A stretch of 64,000 nucleotides of DNA from Linnemannia elongata (Eukaryota > Mortierellomycota > Mortierellomycetes > Mortierellales > Mortierellaceae): the NCBI GenBank assembly GCA_036320915.1, contig JAXBDG010000002.1, forward strand, positions 3,934,001 to 3,998,000. Reading direction: 5' to 3'. Below the pieces are notes generated by a model that was given only the letters and a program-made list of their open reading frames with translations, ran no database searches and had not been told where the DNA came from. The translations under genes were made by a program, and so were the position numbers. Positions 34,546-45,574 of the stretch are shown here, in pieces. Every line of letters begins with the position of its first letter. Position 1 is the first letter of the stretch.

Positions 34546-35003
34546 CCCAAAGGCGATAGTAAAGGCCCTTGTCGCGTGTGTTATTTTTGTTGTCCTTGTT
34601 CGAAGTGACTTACCAGGTTGCAGGTTACAGCTCTTGAGTTTATGTTCTTTGACTTGGCGACTAGGTGGTCTTCATGGTGATGAGGAAGGTGGAACTCAAT
34701 CGAGGCATCCAGTGGAGGTCACCCTTGTCCCGTACACCGGACGTCTTGAAGTTGAGTCATCGGTGTTAGAGAGAGTGAAGAGGTGGGGATGTTGTTGGCT
34801 GAATGGATTGAAGTCGATGGTAGGAAGTGAGAGATGATGTGCGAAGAGTGTGTGAGAAAAAACTTTAAGAGTGTGAAGTGTGGCTGAGAAAGCGCCGCTC
34901 GATAGATTCCGCACACTACCACCCACGGACACACTCGCCTTAACGAGGGATCTCACTTTCTCACACCCCAACCCACCCCCTGCACACGTCGCTCCTGGTC
35001 ACC
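34546..35003. other. Spacer between palindrome and ECHDC1-like gene
   Basis: Promoter and leader region. A C-rich, CA-rich stretch (about 34920-35000) precedes the start codon. No gene is seen. Confidence 0.5.
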
Positions 35004-36314
35004 ATGCTCCGCACATTCACTTTTGCTCGTCGTCTCCCCAGGACTACTTCCATCATCTCCGCTTCCTCTCCCTCCTGGAAAACCCCCATTCCCACCCTTT
35101 CATTCCTCACCACCACCACCACTTCAACAACCCCTCATCACCAACAGAACCGCACCTACGCATGTCAGATCCACCACCCCACAAAACTAGGCCAACTCCG
35201 CGCAAAACTCCGGACATTTGGCCAGGGCCACATCGAACTCGACTTCCACCATTCCCCCGGACTTGCGCTTTTGACATTAACCAACCCCGAGAAACATAAT
35301 GCCCTCACAGGCAAGATGATGGCTGAGCTGGCGGATTGTGTGGATTTACTTGAGGCTGTCACTGACCCCAAGCGAGGAAACTTGACGGAGGAGGACCTGA
35401 AGGAGTTGTTGAAGGAGTCGGGGATTGTGTTGAAGAAGGCGGGTGTGGCGGTTCAGAAGCTGGATCAGGAGTCTTTGAAGGCTTTGAGGGATGGGTTGGT
35501 GGGTGTTATCGTCACCGGCTCGCAACACAAGTCCTACTGTGCCGGACTTGGTAAGAGTCATTTTTCCTGTGTTACCTCCTTCAGGAACCTGTATCCACTC
35601 ATCCTCAAGGCGATCAATTTGAGAAAAAAAAAAAAAAAAAAAAAGCGCCACTAACACGAAATTTCTCACACTCAAACACCACTAGACCTCTCCGCCGCAA
35701 AGACAACCCTCCTAACCCCCCAAGCAGGCTCAGAGATGTCCGCCCTCATGGTCTCAACCCTCACCCGTTTTATGCGCCTCCCTCTCATCTCCATCGCTGC
35801 CATCGAAAAGGCCGCCATCGGAGGCGGCGCCGAAATGACAACCTTCTGTGACCATCGCTGTATCACCGACCAGGCCAAAGTCCAATTCGTCCAAACACAG
35901 ATGGGTGTTGTTACGGGCTGGGGTGGTGCCAGTCGGCTTTTGAACATCGTTTCTCGGTCTCAGGCATTGCGTCTTTTGGGATCTGCGGAACCGATTCGTG
36001 GTGGGGAGGAGGCTGTAAAGTTGGGCTTTGCGCAAGCTATTAGTCCTGTCGGCAAGGCTATTGAGGGTGCGACCGAGTATATGCAACAGTATGTCTGGGA
36101 GAGAGCTCCTGGTGTTGGACAGGATGAGAACACAGGAGCAAGGCGATGTGTGGAGGCCGTTAGGGCCATGAAGCGGATCGTCAGCTTTGGATTGGACTAT
36201 GAGCGTACTGAACGAGTCTCGGAGCTCGAGAAGGATCTTTTTAAGGGTCTTTGGGGTGGTCCAGATAACCTTGCCCGGGTCGAAGCCGCCTCTGCCCCCA
36301 AAAAGAAGAAGTAG
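35004..36314 (+). CDS. ECHDC1: Ethylmalonyl-CoA decarboxylase-like protein (ECHDC1 type, crotonase fold)
   Basis: Exons 35004..35550 and 35686..36314 encode 391 residues; human ECHDC1 is about 300. The N terminus (MLRTFTFARRLPRTTS, basic, hydroxylated, no acids) looks like a mitochondrial targeting sequence. The crotonase domain starts with LALLTLTNPEKHNALTGKMM, the CoA-site segment SYCAGLDLSAA follows across the intron, then LTRFMRLPLISIAAIEKAAIGGGAEMTT, the oxyanion-hole loop, and VVTGWGGASRL. The TRFMRLPLIS and WGGASRL stretches are specific to ECHDC1 among crotonases. The enzyme removes ethylmalonyl-CoA, a side product of acetyl-CoA carboxylase, as metabolite repair. A roughly 45-residue Lys/Glu/Leu-rich insert sits before the CoA site. 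The C terminus ends in four Lys. It converges on the hydrolase gene. Confidence 0.9.
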
Positions 36315-36472
36315 ATTATGTAGCATCGTAGTGCATATAGGTACAAACCATGAAAAAATAGAGAACCATAGACATATATCTTTTTGTAAGCAACAGTGCC
36401 AGACATGTATTAGTTAATTAGGTGGTAATTTAGATGTGGTAAAGTGGATATAAAAAAAAAAAATTCAAGAAA

Positions 36473-38594
36473 CTAAAGATGGTATGAATAAACACTCTTC
36501 TCAGAAAATCGCTGCTCCTTATCCGTTCTAGCCCTCTCGATCGCCTGGATCTCGAGCGCATAATCTTCCATCGCATACATATACATCCTAGGCCCACCAT
36601 GTCCCGAAAACTTGAACTCATGGATATCCCAGCCACATTTTGCGCCCATCTCTCTTGCGGCCTCGATCGGTACCATGTTGTCGAGATGGCCACAATACGC
36701 GTTGATGGTGACTCCGTCCGGTAAGATTACATCTGAAAGATCGAAGCCAACGTCTGAGATGCACATCTGGATTTCGGAGTTGTAGCCGTTGGAGTGCTGG
36801 CGGTTCTGGATAGTTGTTGGTAGGAAGGGGCGAAATATAGAATAAGGAGTGGGTTAGTTATAATTGACGGAGCAAAGAAGGAAAAAGAATAAGGCATTGC
36901 ATGCATGTGTGCATAAAAGAAACAAAAAAAGATATCAATCGAAACATTTGCAACTGGCGTAAAAAAAAACAAGGGGGTGAGCTTCGGAATTGAGCAAAAC
37001 AAAAAAAATACCAAAAAAAAAAATAAGAAAAAGCCAAGGGGAAGGGGCAGGCAGGGGAAAGGGGCAGGAGAGAAGGAGTAAGGGAAGGGGTGAGATTATA
37101 TTTACCATGTCCTGGACAAGAGCAGGCAGTAAGATCTTGTCAAACGCCTCCGAGAACTGCAGGACAAACGGGTCCACAGGCCTGCGCTCAAAGTTGATCG
37201 TCCCATCGTCGTCGCTCCCTGTCATGCTGCGATCCTTGCTCCTGCCTTGCTTTTTCCGTCTGTCCCGACTGTTGTTGCTGCTGCTGCTGCTGCTTGGCCT
37301 TTTTGTTTTCGTCCCATTCCCATTTCCGTTGGCGTTGCCGTTACTGGAGGCACCGCTGTGGTCGAGCACGGAGGCCTCAGTTGCATTATCGGCAGCCAGA
37401 GTCTTATTCGAGAGCGACCCCGAGATCGCATTGGTCGACGATAATATTACCGAGCCCAGATGGTTGATCGAGCTGGTCACTGCCCAGACCACACCACGAG
37501 GAATGTGCTTGAGGAACTTGAACGATCGACTGGTCGTTTCGGGACACTCGTTGAAGGGCACCCAGGGCGTCAACAGGGTAATGGGTCCACGCTGGATGCG
37601 TTCGGGACAGAGCTGGAGCATCTGCATGATATAATAGATTCCACAAGAGTGACCCATCATTCCAAACCGAGCCCCCGGGTACAATTGGTCGACCACCGCC
37701 AGCGTCTCGAGGCAGGTGTGTATCACCCGCTTGTTGACCTTGCGCGACTTTTTGCCGTCCTTTGGCTTTTCTCCTCCTGACTTTAGAATCCACCGTCGCC
37801 GTCGTGAGCTCTTTCGTGTACCCTCGCTCAATTCACTGTCCCCTTGGTTGCTGGTTCCCTCATCGTTACTTCCTAATGCCGTCGCCACAGTATCATCCAC
37901 CTCATCCTCCTCCTCATCCAACATGGCTCCGGCGCCAACGTTCTTCTGGCTGAGATTCTGACCACCGTTCCCCGACAACTTTGTCCTGTTCTTTTCCTTT
38001 TTCCGACTGCTCAAAGAAGGCGACTTGTACGGGTCTGTATATCCTGTTCCAGGTCGGTCAATGCTCAACAGCTTGAGATCCAACCGCACCGCCTGAGCGT
38101 GCATGCTTGCAATTTGACGACTGCTCCCGCCCAGTCCGTAAAAGTACAATGCGAGTGATCCTGTCTTTGACCCGCATGTCGTATATGAGACCGTCCGCCT
38201 ATCAAAGCAAAATTAAAGCAAAAAACACATTCAAAAAAAAAAACAAAAAAAACAAAAGCACGCGTTAAAAAAAAAATATGATTGTTGACTTTTTTTTTGT
38301 TGTACACTGTCGCGCACGTTGTTTTTTTTTTCTTTCTCTCTTGTCACCTTTGAAACCCTCTTGTAAACTTTTATTTTTTTTTTCTTTCGCTATAAAGGAC
38401 GAATGTGTCCCTGGAATGAGGAGGGGGGGGGGGGGGGGGGGGGGAACCTACCCGGATGGAAGGACGAGCTTTTGGTGGAATTGAGGCGAGTCGATGAGGG
38501 CCTTGAGACTGTAAGTTGTGACCAATGGAGCTGAGATGAGTTCGCGGTTCCAATCCCGTGGTTCAGGGTCGTGAAACAGTCGTTCTGGAGTCAT
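36473..38594 (-). CDS. Alpha/beta hydrolase, unknown substrate, with two low-complexity inserts
   Basis: Minus-strand exons 38594..38452, 38198..37106 and 36805..36473 give 522 residues. After MTPERLFHDPEPRDW, exon 2 shows an oxyanion-region motif YFYGLGGSSRQ, the strand LLSIDRPGTGYTD, the nucleophile elbow GHSCG with Ser near residue 232, and exon 3 supplies the likely acid in GHLDNMVP and His in SGHGG. This order fits a Ser-Asp-His hydrolase of the fold. Two charged, Ser/Lys/Asp-rich inserts (before and after the elbow) lengthen it well beyond the usual 280-350 residues. No signal peptide or anchor is seen. Substrate unknown. A run of 22 G (38423-38444, C on the coding strand) sits just inside the first intron. 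The stop is 158 bases from the ECHDC1-like stop. Confidence 0.85.
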
Positions 38595-39050
38595 TTGGGT
38601 TTGTGTTGAGTCGAGGTTAATGGCAAAGGAGAGTGAGAAGAATAGGTGTCGGAGAGGGAAGTGAGGAATGGAGCGTTTTTTGAATCAAGCGAGAGCTGAG
38701 GAAGGGGGACGGAAGAGGGAGGGGGGGGGAAAGGAAGGGGATGTGGATGTTGTTCGAGTGGTTGAGTTGGGCGGAAGGAGAGCGAAAAGGAAGTGAAGAA
38801 ACAAAAACAAGAAAAAAAGAGAGCACCAGGAAAGTATAAAAATAAGCAGACGACCGAAAGGGTGCCAAGCATGGATCAGTGCTCACTAAACCAATTTCAA
38901 TTGCAATTGAAAAATAACTTGTTTACTACAACTACTTCGAAACGATGCCTATAACTATTACTGAAGGTTTACTACTGCTAACATACTACTGCACATATGA
39001 TCCCGCAACGTCCACCTTGCAGGGCTGTACACCCTCAGCCTCTCTCCAAT
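38595..39050. other. Intergenic between hydrolase and ECL1-like genes
   Basis: Leader and promoter of the hydrolase gene (purine-rich on the plus strand, i.e. CT-rich on its own strand) and 3' flank of the next gene. No gene is seen. Confidence 0.5.
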
Positions 39051-40927
39051 TCAATCGATGAACTGCAAGCTGCGAGGAAGGCGGCTAGAACAAACAGTCG
39101 ACCAAGAGCTCGAATCATTCGCCTGATCCTTCTTACCCCTTCTTCCTCCCCCACTACCACCACCTCCACCACCGCTGCAATGGCCAGAATCACGACGACC
39201 GCGGTTCTGCTGGTGCTGGCCCCTCCCATTATGATGATGGTGGTGACGATGGTGGTGATGGTGGTGCTCCTTCTCACACCCGGACCACATCATATTACTC
39301 GCCTTCAACGTCTTAACAAACGACGCTGGCAATGGCTCAACCTGATGCCACCCGGTGCCCCAAATCGAAGCCGAGAGGGCCATACACCCACCATGACCGC
39401 CTCCTCCGCCACCGGTACCGGTCTCGTCGTGCCGATGGTTCAGGTGTTTGTTGTTGGGTGGAGGGGGCAACTCTGAGACAAACTCCTTTTTGGTATATCT
39501 GTTGGTGTTGTTGGTGTTGCTATTATTCCTTCGGCCGTTCTTGTTGTTGCGACCAGGAGGGACGGCTCCACAGGCAGAGGTGCGGCAACAGTGGTCTGGA
39601 AAAAATAGTTGGTCCATCTTGGGCCAGGCATGCGATAGGGCGGCTTCCGAGTCCTCTTCATCACTGTACCCCGACGACGACGATCCCGAAGAAGACGGGG
39701 AGGCAGACGAGAGGGTAGGCGAGACAGGATTGGTCCCTGTGGGCGAGGTTGGGCCCAGCGAAGCAGGGTTCGAGATGGTAACGGGCAAGAGGGGGGACAA
39801 TGTCGGAGGAGGGAGGACCTTGTTCTTGCGGACCACACATGGTTGTTCGCAATCGGTTGTCTCACATGGCGTGATAGACCCCATCCCTGCCGCTGTGGCT
39901 GCAGTTGCAACAACCCCCTTTTCACCCTCACCCTCAAAGGAGCCCCTTTTTGTTTGGAATGGGATAAAGGGAGGTGAGGATGGCGACAGCGACGATGAAC
40001 ACGACGACGAAGGCAAGAAGACCGAGGTCTCATAATGAGGCTCACCACACTCTCCACTACCGCAACCAGAACTGACGGGAGCTGACCCGTGGTGTACGAG
40101 GGTTTGCGATGAATGTCTCTGATGAAAGTGAGACGCGACGGGCTTTTGTTGGCGAAGAAATTGGGCACGTTGCTGGAGTTCGTGGCAGGGGATGACGGGG
40201 AGCTCGCTCGATAGTAGGAACGACCTTTGTTGATGTTGAGGGAACTGGACAGGGGCTGAGCATGGATGCTGGTGGTAATGATGAGAAGTCGCTTGGTGGA
40301 AGTGATGGTGACTGTGACTGTGGCTGTGATGATGGGAGGACTGGCTTTGGCTATAACCGACAGCCAATTGACCACGGCCTACAGCCATATTCGCAGCACC
40401 GGGAACTTCACTGACACCAGGACCACCCGCAGACACTGCCGGACGAATCATGGACGTGTGAGCAGGATGGGCATGGTTATGACTGCTATACTGCTGTTGC
40501 AGGAAGCGCATCCACTCATCCGCCTGCTGTTGACCATGGGCTTCTTGTTCAGCCGAGGGGTTCGGGTTGAGGTTCAGCAGAGGCATCATCGCTGGGATGC
40601 GGATGGCCGGTCGGTGGTGATGACAGAACGTGAGATGGTCATGGTGGGTGGAGCCATCCGGGTGGTCGCAGTCGTGGAATTCACAACAGGCCAGTGCATC
40701 CGCCTTTCGGCAAGTCTCCGAGCAGTACAGGCTTGTTTGCTGGATGAAAGTGGGAATAAAGAGAGAGAAAAGGAGTTGGTCTTCTTAGCCCTCTTCATGC
40801 CTGATGCTTATTGCAACCCTTGCTCACTTTCATTCATTCATTCATTCATTCATTCCCAGGTACCGGGGATACCTACATTGTCGCAGTGAAAGTGCTTTGA
40901 GCACACCGCACACCAGTTACAATCCAT
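39051..40927 (-). CDS. ECL1-like zinc-binding protein with long disordered tail
   Basis: Exons 40927..40877 and 40739..39051 give 579 residues. The N terminus reads MDCNWCAVCSKHFHCDN, then across a GT-AG intron QQTSLYCSETCRKAD. The CxxC...YCSxxC pair followed by Asp matches the short zinc motif of the fungal ECL1 family, whose Schizosaccharomyces members (Ecl1-3) extend chronological lifespan under nutrient stress. A Cys/His-rich stretch (CCEFHDCDHP and a His-rich run) follows. The rest is a 500-residue disordered region with His, Ser/Pro and Gly blocks, including poly-His and poly-Gly near the C terminus, far longer than the classical 80-residue proteins. A nuclear stress-regulator role is inferred from family only. 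The zinc motif is split by the intron, so a prediction from the long exon alone would miss it. Confidence 0.75.
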
Positions 40928-43149
40928 CGTAAGTGTATGAGAAACAGCTTGGGATCGTTGTCTAAGAGAGAGAGTAATGGTGTTCCACGTTGGGAAAAGG
41001 GAGACCGGTGGGCGAGTGAGAATGAACAAAGAGAGAAGAGAGGAGTAAGAAACAAAAGGAAAAGGGCGAAATGGAGCAAGGGGAAGAGAAGAGGAAATGA
41101 AGGAAGAGAGGCGATAATAGTGTGCTCCGAACAAAAAAAAAAAGGCAACAACCAAAAACCCACGGCCCTGTCTACCCCCCTTCCTTTGAATGATGACCTT
41201 TGCTGTACCCCCAAAATGAGTACCTTACCGGTGACAGCCCGCGCCCATTCCACGTTTCTGATTCGCCGGATACACTTGTTCGCTCCAAAATAAAAATGTC
41301 GCAATTGCCAATTGATACGGCACAAGTACCCTTGGCTGTGTAAACACACAATGCTGTTTTCTTATCGGATTTGTCGTGGTATTGGCTTGTCCATCTATCC
41401 ATCTAGCCCTCCCACGCAATGGAACATCGGACACTTTGTACAGTGCCCTTTTCTTCATCTATCCTCACCCAAGAAAATGTGCGCCACACACCCATCCCCA
41501 TATCACTCTTTTCGACTCACAATCGAAAGACTGAGAAAGAAAAAAAGATTCTTCCAGGCCCTGCGTGGGCTAAGTCCTTGGCGCAACAGGAACAGCAAGG
41601 TACTCAATTTAAAGGAACAAAAAGTGTGTTCATTTTATATATAGCCAGCACCTAGATAGTCCGAGGTTGCTGAAAAAAAAAATAAGAATAAAAAAGAGAA
41701 TGCTTGCTTCATTTCGAAAGCAATGTCGGTACAAAAGACAATTGCTCAGAGGACTTAACCCAACTTAACTAATCAGACGCGTAAACGAGGGCTTATACTA
41801 CTTGACCTTCGCCTACTACAGAATCCCTCACAGCCATCCAACAAGAAAAAAGAAAGAAAGATAAATAGAGAAATTAAATAACAGGATTACATTGTGTTTA
41901 TTTCCATCATTCTATAGCGCGCAAAAGATTACGCCCGAACACGATGACGACCGGGAGGAGGGAGAAGAAGGAGAGGAGGCGGGGGAAATGAATTCCTTGA
42001 TTTATAACGTGAACGATAGCCATGCGATAGGAAGAACCGTCCCCCGGATTTATTGTTGGATACGACGACAGGCGAAAGATAGCGCCTCGACGGTCCGACC
42101 AGCTCGACCTTGGGTGTGTTTGATGAGTCGTGATCAAGTTCTGAAGTGTAGGACAAGGCACAACTGCCGCAGTCCAGACAACTCCATTCTTAATCAAAGT
42201 GTCGATGTTGTTGTTTGTCCAAAGGCAATAATGAATGAACATGACTCCACAATGGATGGATGGATGGATGAAAGGACAGAAGGGCGGTAAGGAGGAAGAG
42301 GGATTCAAGTTGTAGTCTAACGCTTGACCGACAACCAGGCGACGAAGAGGATCGAGGACCCGGCGTGGCGCACCCGGATAGATGTACTCGACGCCGTACT
42401 ACGTCGATAGCCTTTGTGCCAGCTGGCAAACGACGCCCACGACTCCGATGAGTCAACGATAATGACGTGTCACGTCTCAGGGAGGATGGAAGGACGTAGG
42501 ATGGGGAATAGATGGGAAGGGAGACGATCAGGGGAGGGGGAGGTAGGGACCAGGACTATAAGGATCGGAAAGTCGTCCTGCGGGATCCAGGTTCTAGAGG
42601 ATAGTTGTATGACCCTTGACTGTGGTGAGGGTGTTGTTGAACGTGTACAGGTGGACACTGTTCAGTAGATTGGCCAAGGGATTTTCGAAGGTGGTATTGG
42701 AGGGCCGTCGCGGTGCTGCATAACGCGTATGAGGACAAGGAGGATGAGGAATAGGAAGGAGAGGTTCCGACGGAAGTGCCAGATTTAGGGCGGCAGCAGG
42801 ATTGGTGACGGATCACAGGACTGTAATGGAGGGTTACATTATAGTATTGGGGAGTGTGAGGAAGGAGGTGTCCAGGGATTGAAAGGGATCGATTTGATGA
42901 GGAAGAAAAAAGAAGACACGTTTTTATATGAAAAATGCCCCCGTCGAAGCATTGAAAGATGAAGCCTTCAAAGAACAATCCGTTACATTCTTGAATTCAC
43001 GCTCGCCTTCAATTGACATTCGTATGCATTTTTTTTATTGGTTACTCTTACAAGAGAGAGAGAAAAAAGCATGGAATTAAGACGGACAAGTAGATATGTA
43101 CAACAAGATGCGTGGTTTTTGACAACGGCGAAGCAAACTAAACTGAATG

Positions 43150-43183
<34 letters not shown>

Positions 43184-43233
43184 TACCAACACAGATGCAG
43201 TCGCCAAAATTCTCTCTGTCAACAAAGCTCTCA
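40928..43233. other. 2.3 kb gene-poor interval
   Basis: No gene can be supported. It holds the leader of the ECL1-like gene (purine-rich to about 41110), an AT-rich part (41640-41900), short ggat/tgga repeats near 42255-42272, and a 31-A tract (43150-43180) next to the CENP-B-type gene's 3' end. On the minus strand 42317-42470 and 42560-42900 look partly coding but I could not build a spliced frame from them. Confidence 0.4.
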
Positions 43234-45423
43234 CTACTCTTTCAGCTGCTGCTGTTGCTGCTGTTGCTGGGCCCGCTCCTTGCGCTTCAAATCCAGGGTT
43301 AAATAAATCGCATGCAGCTGGTCGACCTGGTTCCTGCTAAAGCTTTGCTGCTGCATGAAAAGCCTCAATGTGTATACACACTGTGATGCTTCGTCAAAAT
43401 CAATCATCGGATCAGGTTGGAATGCCGCCGCAACCGGGTCGACGATACTCAACGACAGTGCTGCCCTAGACGCCGTTTTGGGTGGGGGGATCCGGACTGG
43501 GTGTCCCTGTGTCTGCGCCTGTTGTTGTTGTTGGAGGTGTTGGAGGTGCTGATGTTGATGAGGGACGGCGGGAGGAGATCCGATACCACCGACTGCAGAT
43601 GTCGCTCCTGTCAATCCCAGCCCGGCAAGTGAGGATTGAGCAGCTGGCACGGCTGTCGAAGCTGTCATTGCCATGGTGGCGCTCATAGTCATATTGCCTG
43701 CCGCCGCGGTCGTCGAATGGATGGAGTGTCCTGCAGTATCCATTCCACCAGTGTTATGAGCAGGCACGGCCGACTTGTGGTTCTTGCTCATACTGTTGAA
43801 TGCAAGACCCGTCATCAACTCATTTGCAGCCTGCTGCTGTTGTTGTTGTTGTTGTTGCTGCTGCTGTTGCTGGCGTGTCATCCGCTGCCGTGTTTGCTGC
43901 TGTTGTTTATGTTGTCGTTGAAGCTGCTCCTGTTGTTGCTGATGCTGATGCTGTTGTTGCTGTTGCTGATGCTGTTGCTCCACAGGCGTCATAGCCATCG
44001 AGGATCCGTTACCATAAACCTTGGACAGTATCTCCATCTGCGTGACCGGACAAGAGACCGCGTCAGAACTTCCTCCAGTTGCAGAACCGCCAACAGAATG
44101 CATATGCTGTTGTTGATGTTGTCGAACCGCCGCTGCCGCGGATAAGTGCTGCTCCACACTGGCCTCCTCAACATCTAAATCCGGTTCCATACCCATGTGC
44201 GAATCCAAATCCATGTCCAGAGCAATATCCAATAACTGCTGCTGGTGCTGCTCATCGGAAGTCGACAAAGTATCCCTATTCCGTGACGAAGCTCCTGCCT
44301 TTCGACGGCCACGACTAGACCCCACTCCTGTATGATCTACCACCGCCCCTGCTGTTGACGTATCTTCCACGAGAGCTCCTGTTCCTTTACGAGAGCTTTT
44401 CCTCCGAGCCTTGGGTGCGGGTACTGCTGCTGGTGCGGCCTCCTCGATGTTGATGCTTCCAATATCCAAACTCTCGACATTACTAGAAGTCCTGTCCGGG
44501 TCGCTCCCTGAAACATCATCGATGCGCTGTCTCTTGGCCTTAGACCGCGTCGCCCTCGCCGGCTTCTGCCCTGGCTCTTGCCTCTGCTCCTGCTCCTGCT
44601 GTTGCTCTGGTTCTGGAATCGCAGATCCTGACGCCACCGCCACTGTTGGTACCACTACAGGTGCAGGGGGAGTAAACCCTGTTCCTGTTCCTGAACCTCC
44701 TACAATTACTCCAGTCCCTGGTACCACCGTCCCTACTCCTGCCGTCGAAGAAGAACCAGAAGATGCCGTCGCCGTTGTCGTTGTCGTCCCACGGGCAGGC
44801 TTCATACCATGGCGCACCTTAAACTTGAACAACCACCCATCCGAGAACCTCAACGCCTCTTGATCAATCCCCAACTCCCTCCCCAACTCCTTTGCCCTCG
44901 CCAAAATCACCGAATCCGACAACCCTCCCCCTCCACCCCCTCCTCCCCCTCCTCCTCCACTTTCCTGTCCCCCGCTCTCTACTCCTCCTCCCTGCTTTTG
45001 TCCCTGCCCCTGTCCAAACCCCTTGACAAACTCGACCAATCTAGCCTCCAACTGAGGGAACATAACCGCTCTATGCCGCTTCAACGCCGGGTTAGTAACC
45101 CCTTGCGCCAACCTCGTCGTCGACTGAGCCCTCAACCTCGACACTGTTGATTCATTAACCTTGAGACCATAGTGGGATTCGATATATTGGACGACGGCCT
45201 TGTTGGTGAGGTGGGTAGAATGAGTCGTGTATTGGTCTTGCATGTAGGCACAGACGGCGTATTTCTGGGATTCAGTCAGTGTTGCACGTTTTGTGGGACC
45301 CTTTTCGATGGTGGGTTTCGCGTCGGCAGGGTCAATGTGGTCGGCATTGTTGGGGTCTGTAGAGGATCCTGCTGCTTCGCCCAGGTCGGGGACATCTTCG
45401 GCGGTGTCTTGATGATTGTTCAT
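43234..45423 (-). CDS. CENP-B-type helix-turn-helix protein without transposase domain
   Basis: 729 residues from ATG at 45423, one exon. Residues 45-105 (ATLTESQKYAVCAYMQD... NESTVSRLRAQ) form a Psq-like helix-turn-helix, and residues about 125-210, interrupted by a poly-Gly run, form the second CENPB-type helix-turn-helix ending in FSDGWLFKFKVRHGMK. This tandem arrangement is that of CENP-B, fungal Abp1/Cbh proteins and pogo/Tigger transposases. No DDE nuclease domain follows: the rest is Ser/Gly/Pro-rich with basic patches (RATRSKAKRQRID), long Gln runs and a short helical C terminus (QCVYTLRLFMQQQSFSRNQ) that might dimerise. I infer a domesticated DNA-binding regulator. It lies 151 bases downstream of the STK32-like gene on the same strand. 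Confidence 0.85.
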   Translation of the reverse strand: MNNHQDTAEDVPDLGEAAGSSTDPNNADHIDPADAKPTIEKGPTKRATLTESQKYAVCAYMQDQYTTHSTHLTNKAVVQYIESHYGLKVNESTVSRLRAQSTTRLAQGVTNPALKRHRAVMFPQLEARLVEFVKGFGQGQGQKQGGGVESGGQESGGGGGGGGGGGGLSDSVILARAKELGRELGIDQEALRFSDGWLFKFKVRHGMKPARGTTTTTATASSGSSSTAGVGTVVPGTGVIVGGSGTGTGFTPPAPVVVPTVAVASGSAIPEPEQQQEQEQRQEPGQKPARATRSKAKRQRIDDVSGSDPDRTSSNVESLDIGSINIEEAAPAAVPAPKARRKSSRKGTGALVEDTSTAGAVVDHTGVGSSRGRRKAGASSRNRDTLSTSDEQHQQQLLDIALDMDLDSHMGMEPDLDVEEASVEQHLSAAAAVRQHQQQHMHSVGGSATGGSSDAVSCPVTQMEILSKVYGNGSSMAMTPVEQQHQQQQQQHQHQQQQEQLQRQHKQQQQTRQRMTRQQQQQQQQQQQQQQAANELMTGLAFNSMSKNHKSAVPAHNTGGMDTAGHSIHSTTAAAGNMTMSATMAMTASTAVPAAQSSLAGLGLTGATSAVGGIGSPPAVPHQHQHLQHLQQQQQAQTQGHPVRIPPPKTASRAALSLSIVDPVAAAFQPDPMIDFDEASQCVYTLRLFMQQQSFSRNQVDQLHAIYLTLDLKRKERAQQQQQQQQLKE

Positions 45424-45574
45424 GTGGAATGGGGGAGTCCTTGGCGCTGTGTGCGTGTGCGTGCGTGCGTTTGTGTTGCAAGAAGGCAGAAGGGGATAAA
45501 AAATAATTGCGCATACGGAAAGAAAGTTCTCGTATTTATTACCTCCTCTAAAAAAAAACGTGACTACTGATTCC

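Noticed and set aside
35754..36326. 190-codon frame antisense to the ECHDC1-like exon 2
   Set aside because: It is the reverse of a well supported conserved exon.
42190..42978. Minus-strand pieces that looked partly coding (SSESWASFASWHKGY..., HHSQGSYNYPLEPG...)
   Set aside because: No in-frame acceptor or donor joins them, stops lie between them and neither matches a family I know.
43636..45150. Plus-strand Leu/Val-rich frames opposite the CENP-B-type gene
   Set aside because: They are antisense reflections of the Gln/His-rich coding exon.
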